Assembly: GCA_934178345.1 (NCBI GenBank)
Contig: CAKPQG010000017.1
Span: 1-47,392 of the forward strand
DNA from: an uncultured Dialister sp.
GTDB lineage: Bacteria > Bacillota > Negativicutes > Veillonellales > Dialisteraceae
DNA: 47,392 nucleotides
Direction of reading: 5' to 3'
The translations under genes and the position numbers were made by a program. The first letter of the stretch is position 1; each line of letters opens with the position of its first letter. Shown here piece after piece: positions 41,041 through 47,392 of the stretch. The notes below the pieces were generated by a model, which did no database searches, was not told the DNA's origin, and saw only the letters and a list, made by a program, of their open reading frames with translations.

Positions 41041-42347
41041 AAGCAGCCATTGACTATATCTGCAACCCGGAAAAGACGGACGGAAAGCTGCTTGTATCCT
41101 CCTATGGCTGCGCCGCCGAAACTGCGGATATCGAATTTTCCTGGACCCGCCGCCATGCCATCGACAAGGGCACGAACCTGGGTCGTCACCTGATCCAAGC
41201 CTTTCAGCCTGGAGAGGTCACGCCGGAACAGGCACATGAAATTGGTATGGAGCTTGCAAAAGAAATCCTGGGCGGCAAGTATGAGTTTGTACTTACCACT
41301 CATATAGACAAAGATCATGTTCATAATCACCTGATTTTCAATGTGGTCAGCTTTGCGGATCACAAGCACTATCATTCCAACAAGCGGAGTTATCACTATA
41401 TCCGCCGCACTTCGGACCGACTTTGCAAGGAACACGGTCTGTCCGTCATCATTCCCGGACAGGACAAAGGCAAGAGCTATATTGAGCATCAGGCCGCGCA
41501 GAACGGCACCAGTTATAAGGCAAAGCTGAAAGCGGCCATCGACCGACTCCTGCCAGCCTGTTCCGATTTAGAAGAACTACTTCGCCGCCTGCAGAGAGAA
41601 GGCTATGAGATCAAGCGAGGCAAGTATATCTCCGCCAGCGCACCGGATCAGGAACGGTTCACCCGTCTGAAAACCCTTGGTGAGAATTACACCGAAGAAA
41701 CCCTTGCCGCCCGGATTGTCGGACGCTCCAGACCTTCCCGCCAGCCGAAACAGCAGAACGGGAAGATCAGCCTGCTCATTGATATCCAGAATAACATTAA
41801 GGCACAGCAGAGCGCAGGCTATTGCCGCTGGGCGACCATCGAAAATCTCAAACGGATCGCAGATACCTCCAACTTTTTGACAGAACACGGTATTGGCAGC
41901 TATGAGGAATTGGTGGATCGATGCGAGGCGGTGTCTGCCTCTGTCGCCCAACTCAAAGCATACCTCTGGGACACCGGGGCAAAGATCGACGAACTGACCT
42001 TGAAGATGAAGCACGTCGGCACCTACCGTCAGCTCAAACCGATTTATGACCGCTATAAGGCGTCCAGCGATAAGGAAAAGTTTCTGCGAGGGCATGAGAG
42101 CGAGATCATTCTTTTTGAAGCCGCTGCCAGAGGGTGCAAGCGGCTGGGGGCGGTCCCGCTGCCTGCCACGGAGCGGATGCAGGCTGAAATGGACGAGCTC
42201 AAAGCAAAGAAGGCCACGCTGAAAGCTGAATTGCAGAAAACCCAACGGGAAGAACGGGACTATGCTGCTATACGCCGGAATGTGGAGGATTTTCTTTCCC
42301 CGCCGCAGCCGGAGCGGGAGCGAAAAAAGAATGTGGAACTGGAATAA
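41001..42347 (+). CDS. Relaxase / mobilisation nuclease (MOBP-like)
   Basis: 448 residues. N-terminal relaxase domain with probable catalytic Y19 (AIDYICNPEKT) and the metal-binding histidine triad in THIDKDHVHNHLIFN (H101/H106/H108/H110), then a helical, Lys/Glu-rich C-terminal half. It nicks oriT and pilots the transferred strand. It is read in a different frame from mobC with 40 bp overlap, so translation is coupled. Length and composition match relaxases of Tn1549-like elements. Confidence 0.9.
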   Translation: MAVTKTHPIKSTLKAAIDYICNPEKTDGKLLVSSYGCAAETADIEFSWTRRHAIDKGTNLGRHLIQAFQPGEVTPEQAHEIGMELAKEILGGKYEFVLTTHIDKDHVHNHLIFNVVSFADHKHYHSNKRSYHYIRRTSDRLCKEHGLSVIIPGQDKGKSYIEHQAAQNGTSYKAKLKAAIDRLLPACSDLEELLRRLQREGYEIKRGKYISASAPDQERFTRLKTLGENYTEETLAARIVGRSRPSRQPKQQNGKISLLIDIQNNIKAQQSAGYCRWATIENLKRIADTSNFLTEHGIGSYEELVDRCEAVSASVAQLKAYLWDTGAKIDELTLKMKHVGTYRQLKPIYDRYKASSDKEKFLRGHESEIILFEAAARGCKRLGAVPLPATERMQAEMDELKAKKATLKAELQKTQREERDYAAIRRNVEDFLSPPQPERERKKNVELE

Positions 42348-42430
42348 ATCCGTTTTCTGCGTTTTATCCTGGGCTTTTGTCAGAACATCAAATATAATAG
42401 CGATATAGACATGTCAAAGGAGGCGAGCCT

Positions 42431-42680
42431 ATGACGAGAGGCGAAGCAATAAAGGATTTCTTTTACAAGACGATCCTGCCCGTGGCGGCCGCCGCGCTGT
42501 TGTACTGCATCTTTCGGTCCGCTTGTGTGAAAAACGGTGAACTGGACTACATATGGTTATGGATACTCTGCGGGCTACCGTTCGGCATCTGGCGGCTGCG
42601 ACTCTGGATCATACCGGGCGGCGGCTCTCTGGGCGGCGTGGTATGTGCCGCTGACGGTGTGGAAACTAATGAGCTTATAA
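42431..42680 (+). pseudogene. DUF6050-like membrane protein gene with internal deletion
   Basis: The first 66 codons (MTRGEAIKDFFYKTILPVAA, LDYIWLWILCGLPFGIWRLR, LWIIPGGGSLGG) are typical of the short membrane proteins that follow the relaxase in these elements. After about 42634 the expected membrane segment is missing; the expected C-terminus AWYVPLTVWKL is still present but in another frame (42636-42680, stop TAA). An out-of-frame deletion has removed the middle of the gene. The defence cassette begins directly afterwards. AAAGGAGGCGAGCC precedes the ATG. Confidence 0.7.
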
Positions 42681-42685
42681 TAATG

Positions 42686-42735
42686 CAAAAAGCAGGGCTG
42701 CAATCCCATTTCTTACTTGAGATTACAGCCTTGCT
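42686..42735 (-). terminator. Terminator of the ietAS-type operon
   Basis: On the minus strand AGCAAGGCTGTAATC and GATTGCAGCCCTGCT form a stem with two mismatches, followed by TTTTT. Confidence 0.7.
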
Positions 42736-42766
42736 AATATGTGCAGATATATTTTACGAAAATGTT

Positions 42767-43009
42767 TTATCTTTCTACATTCGACTGCGAAAGGACGCTG
42801 GCGGCAAAGCTTTTTGTTTCGTCTGAGTATTTATTGCTTTGCAACACGCGAGATGCGATATCCTCCATAGCTGCCCCGGTTTGCTTCGATGCAACTCGCT
42901 GTGAGAGAACGCTGGCAGCGAGTGATTTTTGGATTTTTGAAGAACTGCTGCTATTCAATGCCTTAGAAGCTCTTGATGCCATAGCACTGCTACTTGTCTT
43001 TCGATTCAT
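42767..43009 (-). CDS. 80-residue Ser/Ala-rich protein with two 24-residue repeats (third gene of the defence operon)
   Basis: Starts at the ATG 43007-43009 with a strong AAGGAGG 6 nt upstream, placed in the 13-bp gap after the subtilase stop codon. Residues 14-37 and 52-75 align without gaps: AS[KR][AV]L[NQ]S then 9 variable residues then KS[LF]AASVLSQ. No signal peptide, no Cys, strongly basic start. I recall small proteins with a similar SxAASxLSQ ending in other genomes, but no function. As the last gene of an AAA ATPase-subtilase operon it could be the protease's substrate, inhibitor or effector; this is inference from position. Confidence 0.8.
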   Translation of the reverse strand: MNRKTSSSAMASRASKALNSSSSSKIQKSLAASVLSQRVASKQTGAAMEDIASRVLQSNKYSDETKSFAASVLSQSNVER

Positions 43010-43022
43010 GTTTTTCCTCCTT

Positions 43023-45257
43023 TTAGAGTTCAATTTCTTCTTCTGCTTTGTTGTAAATATCAATCTGATTTTCAACATCAATGCGATTGACTATCCATCC
43101 CCGCATCATGCAGAGTTTAATAAAATCGTCAATGCGATTTTCTCCATACATTTCTTTTAAGGTAACAACTACTCCAAATGAAAGGCCTCGACCATTTTTC
43201 TCCTTTAGGCGTTCTTTCGTCTTAATACTTAGTCCCCACATTCCTGCGCCATATACCTTTCGTGGGACGGCGCGATTCTTCAATTCTTCGCTTATTAGTT
43301 TTACATTATCCCACTTTCGGTATAGTTGGCGTGCCTCAGGTTCATAAAGATGTTTTCCCCCTTCATCTCCCTGAGAATTGGAGTTGATACTTGAGATAGA
43401 TGCCTTCCCATCCTTTTCCACAACTCGGCCAAAATGGATATCCATTTCTGTGCTTGTGTAATCAACCCCCTGATCCCTCATACATTTGGGGAAGTAACAG
43501 AGTGTCGCCCGAGCATAGAACGGTTGTTTATCTTTATAAATCGGCACGGGGATTCTATATGTGTAAGTTTCATATGCATCAGTCGTCCCCGTCATAACAA
43601 AGCGGATTTCGTCATCTGCTGTTTTGACAATGTTTTCAATTCGTTGAGGAACGACCCCATACCCGACAGAACATGAGGCTCCATCTCTTCGATTCCAGCC
43701 GGCCGCAGCATCAATTATTAACGCCTTTGCAACTTCGCGTGAAAACCCCAATGTACAAATCAAATAAGCCATCTTGCGAGCTATCCACGGAGCGGAAAAA
43801 GACGTTCCTTTTACAAGGCCCTCGCCAGTCGGCGTACATACATGCATAGGCTGACCAGTATCTCCACCATAGTAGCTAACATCTGGCTTGTGAAAAAACG
43901 AAAGTACTGGACCGACGCGGTGATACGAAGCCGGAGTCCCTTCAAGCGTCACAGAATTTACAACTAACGAGTTTAGGGAATCAGCAGGTGCTCCTATTGG
44001 AATTGGTTCCTGGTCTGGATTGCCATTGGTCCCCGCAATCACAAACACAACATCAAACTCGCTTTGAATCTTATCAAGTTCTGCAGCTTCTGGAGAAATA
44101 AAGTTCGGCTTTATGGGTAATATCGAGCCCAGCGAAAGATTCCATACTTTGATATCTCGATTTTGAGAAACTGCTCTACGAATTGATCTGAGGATTGTGT
44201 AAGAGCTAAACCTACCCTTTTTAGCAACGCCAAAATGCTTTACTCTGAACCGCCCACACCCATCATCCAACATGGGGTTGATCGTTGGACCATCCACAAT
44301 AATAGACGTAACTTCTGTACCATGCGTATAGTCGCGTGCATCCAGTTCTATACTGTCTCCAAGCATACTTTCGTATGAAACCCAATCTTTGAAATAGACA
44401 TCTTCATAAAATGGTGTATCAATTACTCCGATGATGGGTTCTTGCTTCGGCATAGGTATTTGGACAATACGAAGATCACTTGCGACACTTTCCTCAGGAG
44501 GCACTTCTCTCAGATCACGAACCTTCATGGCAATTAGATAAGGAGCGCTTTCTTTGAGGCGTGCAATTTCATCAGGGCGCAAAAGCATGGTGTTTTCATC
44601 AATTTGCTTTGCATTTAGATAATCAATACCGATTGCACGAAATACATCCTCTGTTTTTACATCTGTGCGATAAAGAGTGACGATCGCCTCTTCATCCTCG
44701 CCTGCTTCTGCAAAATCGACCGAAAACTTTTGGACGTAAAAAGCATCTACAACTACATTTACAAAGTTTGTCTTTGCCAAACGAGCCGAGTGCTTGTATT
44801 GCTTATGGCCGGTATTTAGAGCCTCGATATCTTTGTGAGAAATTTTACCATCATAATCGTGCTCTACAATTTCTTTGACCGTAACTAGCCGTGTGATGCT
44901 TTCTGTAATGACATCCAATCCGACATAGTAAGTGAATACATGCTGGATATGAGGTGTTTCTCCGGCAAATTTGGCGCCACGAATGGAGTCATTAGGATCA
45001 GAAGCACCGCGGCACAAAAGTCCTTGAATTCGGTTGCTCTTTGCAACCACGCTTGTGTAGTACACACTAATAAGCGCACCCTTAATTAAAGTGTGTTTGT
45101 TCCAATATGTCTGTAAAGAATGTAAATCGTTAATTAAATCCAAGATATGAGCGGACTCAACAAACTTTCCAACAGGAATATTTCGTTTGCCGCCACCGGG
45201 ATTTCCACTATGGTGCTCAAACTGGCCCTTTAATTGAAGTATGCTTATGCTATTCAT
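43023..45257 (-). CDS. ietS: Subtilisin-like serine protease, IetS-like
   Basis: 744 residues. N-terminal part (1-270) without recognised domain; peptidase S8 domain about 272-560 with the full triad D280 (GVIDTPF), H312 (DYTHGTEV), S486 (KGTSFSAP) and oxyanion N411 (AGTNG); C-terminal domain 560-744. No signal peptide or propeptide, so it acts in the cytoplasm. An AAA ATPase plus subtilase pair is the composition of the IetAS anti-phage system, and the size and order agree. Its ATG follows the ATPase stop codon without a gap. The region is clearly AT-richer than the flanking mob genes. Confidence 0.85.
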   Translation of the reverse strand: MNSISILQLKGQFEHHSGNPGGGKRNIPVGKFVESAHILDLINDLHSLQTYWNKHTLIKGALISVYYTSVVAKSNRIQGLLCRGASDPNDSIRGAKFAGETPHIQHVFTYYVGLDVITESITRLVTVKEIVEHDYDGKISHKDIEALNTGHKQYKHSARLAKTNFVNVVVDAFYVQKFSVDFAEAGEDEEAIVTLYRTDVKTEDVFRAIGIDYLNAKQIDENTMLLRPDEIARLKESAPYLIAMKVRDLREVPPEESVASDLRIVQIPMPKQEPIIGVIDTPFYEDVYFKDWVSYESMLGDSIELDARDYTHGTEVTSIIVDGPTINPMLDDGCGRFRVKHFGVAKKGRFSSYTILRSIRRAVSQNRDIKVWNLSLGSILPIKPNFISPEAAELDKIQSEFDVVFVIAGTNGNPDQEPIPIGAPADSLNSLVVNSVTLEGTPASYHRVGPVLSFFHKPDVSYYGGDTGQPMHVCTPTGEGLVKGTSFSAPWIARKMAYLICTLGFSREVAKALIIDAAAGWNRRDGASCSVGYGVVPQRIENIVKTADDEIRFVMTGTTDAYETYTYRIPVPIYKDKQPFYARATLCYFPKCMRDQGVDYTSTEMDIHFGRVVEKDGKASISSINSNSQGDEGGKHLYEPEARQLYRKWDNVKLISEELKNRAVPRKVYGAGMWGLSIKTKERLKEKNGRGLSFGVVVTLKEMYGENRIDDFIKLCMMRGWIVNRIDVENQIDIYNKAEEEIEL

Positions 45258-46292
45258 TTAGTTCTCCTTCAACTCTCGAGATACTTGGCTTTTTGATATT
45301 CCGGTTAGAATTTCTATTTCTCGCACAGTAAACCCTTGCGATTGCATGACGTGAATATCCGTTGGTTCAGTATATGCAGCTTTGTAAAAACGTTTAAGAT
45401 AATCAAATTCATCTGAAGGATTGCTAAATGCAACAGATGCTCTGATGATATTCTTTAATTCACCAGGGTAAGGGATGGGTGACATCAGACTGACGATTTT
45501 GCGGAATAGCCTAATATTTTTTCCTGCGCACTTAAACTTGTTTAGAAAATCATTAAGCAGGACTTCTGCAATTTCTGCCAAATCCTCCTGTGAATATCTA
45601 TTAAAGTCAATAATAGAGTCGAATCTTCTAATCAAAGCCTTATCAAAATGGTCGAATAGGTTTGTCGTCGCAAGTAAAACAACACGGTCATCCAATCTAT
45701 CAAATTCTTTGAGTAGTGTGGATGTAGCCCGCCCCATTTCACGTAAATCGTTTGAATTCGTCCTATCCAATGCGATAGAATCAATTTCGTCAAATAGCAC
45801 AATCACTTTTTCTGGGTGGGTAAATTCTGTTATCTCACGAAATAACGAAACAATGTTTTTCTGCGTTTGCCCAAGCTTGCTATCAATCACGGCGGAAAAA
45901 TCTACGGCATATAATTCACGATTCAGTATCCGTGCAACTTGTTTGGCCGTTTCAGTTTTTCCTGTCCCAGGAGCCCCTTGGAATAAGAATTTGTTAATTC
46001 CGAGATTTCGACTAATAGCGTTGACCATTCCCATTACATCTTGTTCGATCAATTCAGGAAGAGGAAGAGGGTCATTTCCAACAGTCACCTTTTCAAAAAA
46101 GCCAGATGATAAGTCACTTGCTTGGGGGACAAAGGTATTGGCGTTCGAGAGGAGTGCCATAATATACTCCGCCAATTGGTAATCGCCCAACTGGTCAAAT
46201 TCTTTTGCAACCTCATATGCTTCACTCCGAAAGCCTGCTTCATTTCCTTCGGAATGGTATCGTATCAGATTTATAATGTTCTTCTTTTTCAT
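45258..46292 (-). CDS. ietA: AAA+ ATPase with C-terminal helix-turn-helix, IetA-like
   Basis: 344 residues from the ATG at 46290-46292 (GGAGGG 6 nt upstream). N-terminal helical part (1-85), AAA+ core with Walker A GAPGTGKT (106-113), Walker B VIVLFDEID (163-171), sensor-1 N211 in LLATTN and arginines R222/R223 in LIRRFD; small lid domain; then a short helix-turn-helix at the very end (FTVREIEILTGISKSQVSRE). It presumably activates or targets the adjacent protease on sensing phage. The terminal helix-turn-helix is unusual and suggests it also binds the operon's own promoter, where direct repeats lie. Confidence 0.85.
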   Translation of the reverse strand: MKKKNIINLIRYHSEGNEAGFRSEAYEVAKEFDQLGDYQLAEYIMALLSNANTFVPQASDLSSGFFEKVTVGNDPLPLPELIEQDVMGMVNAISRNLGINKFLFQGAPGTGKTETAKQVARILNRELYAVDFSAVIDSKLGQTQKNIVSLFREITEFTHPEKVIVLFDEIDSIALDRTNSNDLREMGRATSTLLKEFDRLDDRVVLLATTNLFDHFDKALIRRFDSIIDFNRYSQEDLAEIAEVLLNDFLNKFKCAGKNIRLFRKIVSLMSPIPYPGELKNIIRASVAFSNPSDEFDYLKRFYKAAYTEPTDIHVMQSQGFTVREIEILTGISKSQVSRELKEN

Positions 46293-46322
46293 GGGAATCC
46301 CTCCAGGACTGATTGTAGTTAT

Positions 46323-46364
46323 ATTATAAATCGGCATGGGACAAAAGTCAATATATTGGGACAA
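46323..46364 (-). promoter_or_regulatory. Promoter of the ietAS-type operon with two operator-like direct repeats
   Basis: On the minus strand TTGACT, 17-bp spacer, TATAAT, close to consensus. TTGTCCCA occurs twice, 20 bp apart (plus-strand 46337-46344 and 46357-46364), one in the spacer and one just upstream of the -35 box. Confidence 0.75.
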
Positions 46365-46415
46365 TTATTTCGAAATATATAAATAGAGAAATATGCGGAG
46401 AAAACATCAAATTCA

Positions 46416-46467
46416 AAAAAGCGGGAGTACAGCCAATCGGATGAACCGGAAAGCTGTACTCCCGTTT
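46416..46467. terminator. Bidirectional terminator between element backbone and defence cassette
   Basis: CGGGAGTACAGC/GCTGTACTCCCG perfect 12-bp stem; TTTT on the plus side and TTTTTT on the minus side. It would stop the minus-strand transcript of the small Cys-rich gene before the ietAS promoter. 46468-46575 shows nothing else. Confidence 0.75.
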
Positions 46468-46575
46468 TGCGTGACAGAAAGTGTTTGAAATCAAGCCTTT
46501 TTCTTCATGTGCCAGCAAGCAGACCGACACATGAGAAATTATAAAGGCTCCCTTTGAAAATACGAATACAAGGAA

Positions 46576-46773
46576 TTATTCTGCGGTTTTTCTACCCTTA
46601 TCCTCACAGATTTTAGACCGTTTGGAGCTGTAATGCGGACAAGCGACCAGACATACCCGGAAACTCTGCTTGCAGCCGTGAACACATTTTTTGCAGATAT
46701 AGTTATACTGCCGTCTGCCGTTCTCGCCCAGGAAGAACGCCCATTCCAGCCGCCATTTCTTGCTTCGGCTCAT
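46576..46773 (-). CDS. Small Cys-rich conjugative-element protein
   Basis: 65 residues beginning MSRSKKWRLEWAFFLGENGR, followed by four conserved Cys (ICKKCVHGC, later VACPHY) that look like a zinc site. Proteins of this type occur as small basic ORFs in Tn1549-like elements beside YodL/DUF4316 genes; I know no function. Its ATG overlaps the end of the upstream gene by 4 bp. Confidence 0.7.
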   Translation of the reverse strand: MSRSKKWRLEWAFFLGENGRRQYNYICKKCVHGCKQSFRVCLVACPHYSSKRSKICEDKGRKTAE

Positions 46774-47341
46774 AGGCAGTCATGCTCCGGCACATCACGA
46801 CCGGACTTCTTGCCCTCCGGGGGCTTATGCTCAGCACATTCCCGTTTGGCATCCTCCAACCGCTCACGGATGGAAGGCTTCTCCGGCGTTGTCCGTTCTG
46901 CGTACTCCTGGATTTTTTCCAATTCTTCGCCACGTCTGCCGTTGTTGATAACGCCATCGATCATGCCGTAGTCATCCTCCAGAGTCATTTCAGCGGCGCG
47001 CAGAGGATTGTCCTTTTCCGGCTGCTCCGCTGCCACCGCAAAGGCCCGTGTGCCGTTTCCCATGATAAGATCCTTTCCATCATCGGAAATATGGTGGACA
47101 CCGTAACCTGCCGCCTCCATCTGCTCCCGGCTCATGGCAGTCACCTGGAAGCTGCCCCTCGGTGTCTGCACACGCTCGCCGGTCTCAAAACGGTCTGGCA
47201 GAAAAGTGAGGTCTTGCTTCTCTGCGGGGACAGGGACGCAAAATCTTCTTCACCAAGTCCAACCACCAGGAATGTTCCTGCTACGATATCATAAATTTTT
47301 CCATCTTCATCCCCGTGATATGATCCCCCTAAAGCAGACAA
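46770..47341 (-). pseudogene. YodL/DUF4316-like element protein, frameshifted and possibly 5'-incomplete
   Basis: The C-terminal part (46770-47171 and its upstream extension) has MSREQMEAAGYGVHHISDDG and KPSIRERLEDAKRECAE, as in the DUF4316/YodL-type accessory proteins of these elements. The preceding part lies in another frame (LGGSYHGDEDGKIYDIVAGT, GLGEEDFASLSP). The break is at a run of four C (coding strand; plus-strand 47226-47229): a fifth C would give SLSPAEKQDLTFLPDRF and one continuous frame. No convincing start codon is seen before an in-frame stop at about 47375. Confidence 0.6.
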
Positions 47342-47376
47342 GGTAAATAACCAAACTGCTTTAGGGGGATTTTTTT
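47323..47376 (+). terminator. Hairpin with T run at the window end
   Basis: ATCCCCCTAAAGCAG (47323-47337) and CTGCTTTAGGGGGAT (47356-47370) are perfect complements, followed by TTTTTT. It lies at the 5' side of the minus-strand gene and just ahead of a plus-strand ATG. Confidence 0.6.
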
Positions 47377-47377
47377 A

Positions 47378-47392
47378 ATGGCCAAAAGGAAA
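47378..47392 (+). CDS. Possible start of a plus-strand gene, cut by the window end
   Basis: ATG GCC AAA AGG AAA (MAKRK) with AGGGGGA 7 nt upstream. Only five codons are visible, so this is weak; the Shine-Dalgarno-like bases are also part of the hairpin. Confidence 0.25.

Larger units (their letters stand above)
35570..47392. mobile_element. Integrative mobilisable/conjugative element of Tn1549/Tn4451 type (left part)
   Basis: Large serine recombinase at one end, TnpW, HTH_16 protein, sigma factor, mobC, relaxase, DUF6050 and YodL/DUF4316-type genes are the usual content of these Firmicutes elements. The intergenic repeats that fill the rest of the window stop at about 34640 and do not occur inside it. 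The left boundary lies between the pgeF stop (35523) and the recombinase stop (35623); the exact att site cannot be fixed without the other end. Conjugation genes (VirB4/VirD4 type) are not in the window. Confidence 0.82.

Noticed and set aside
42741..43160. Plus-strand reading frame of 139 codons opposite the small repeat protein
   Set aside because: It is antisense to a gene with a strong ribosome binding site in an operon, and has no ribosome binding site itself.
43023..46292. Type of secreted subtilase with processing partner
   Set aside because: The protease has no signal peptide or propeptide and is coupled to a cytoplasmic AAA ATPase, so an intracellular defence-type pair fits better.
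1..47392. tRNA, rRNA and prophage structural genes
   Set aside because: None was recognised on either strand by reading; a tRNA or covariance-model search could not be run.

Overview
The window looks like chromosome of a Negativicutes bacterium, most likely Dialister or a close relative. The reasons are three OmpM-type outer-membrane porins (signal peptide, SLH domain, coiled coil, beta-barrel ending in Phe), Na+-translocating decarboxylase subunits, anaerobic ferredoxin-linked 2-oxoacid metabolism, and intergenic regions crowded with short repeats. No rRNA, tRNA or CRISPR array was seen. Genus assignment is inference; no search was run.

Region 1 (1-4350) holds the 3' end of a decarboxylase beta-subunit gene, then a DASS-type (SLC13) anion:Na+ symporter, a 42-residue OadG-like membrane peptide and a second, almost identical beta subunit with an identical terminator. 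Together they suggest dicarboxylate (perhaps succinate) uptake coupled to Na+-pumping decarboxylation. Region 2 (4500-7850) has two ompM paralogs; a third is at 19693-21054. All three have a conserved 25-nt motif in their 5' leaders, each framed by short complementary arms. Region 3 (7858-15012) has an AAA_14/DUF4143 ATPase with an array of operator-like palindromes, an aldehyde dehydrogenase, and a korA (gamma-alpha fusion)-korB 2-oxoacid:ferredoxin oxidoreductase operon. Region 4 (15013-21100) has a DUF559 nuclease gene embedded in an array of about 133-bp repeats, a Sel1-repeat protein, two 167-bp MITE-like elements, a Fur-family regulator and the third ompM. Region 5 (22610-35523) has a Bcr/CflA efflux pump, a 1432-residue CoA-dehydratase-activase fusion coupled to a TetR regulator, a HAD phosphatase, a DnaQ-like exonuclease, a B3/4-like protein, an RluA pseudouridine synthase and PgeF.

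Region 6 (about 35570 to the window end) is the left part of an integrative element of Tn1549/Tn4451 type: large serine recombinase (frameshifted), TnpW, HTH_16 protein, sigma factor, a PadR/YjdF-KTR module, candidate oriT, mobC, MOBP-like relaxase, a damaged DUF6050 gene and, near the end, a small Cys-rich protein and a frameshifted YodL/DUF4316-like gene. Its cargo is an AT-richer three-gene defence-type operon: AAA ATPase (IetA-like), subtilase (IetS-like) and an 80-residue protein built from two 24-residue repeats. That small protein, as a possible third component of an IetAS-type system, is the most interesting candidate for an undescribed system here.

Most intergenic space outside the element is filled by composite repeats made of several 7-bp tandem repeat families, GCGGCGC hairpins and inverted-repeat elements. 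Their order is polar with respect to the flanking genes: GTGACTA-type heptads follow stop codons and CCTGAAC heptads precede start codons.
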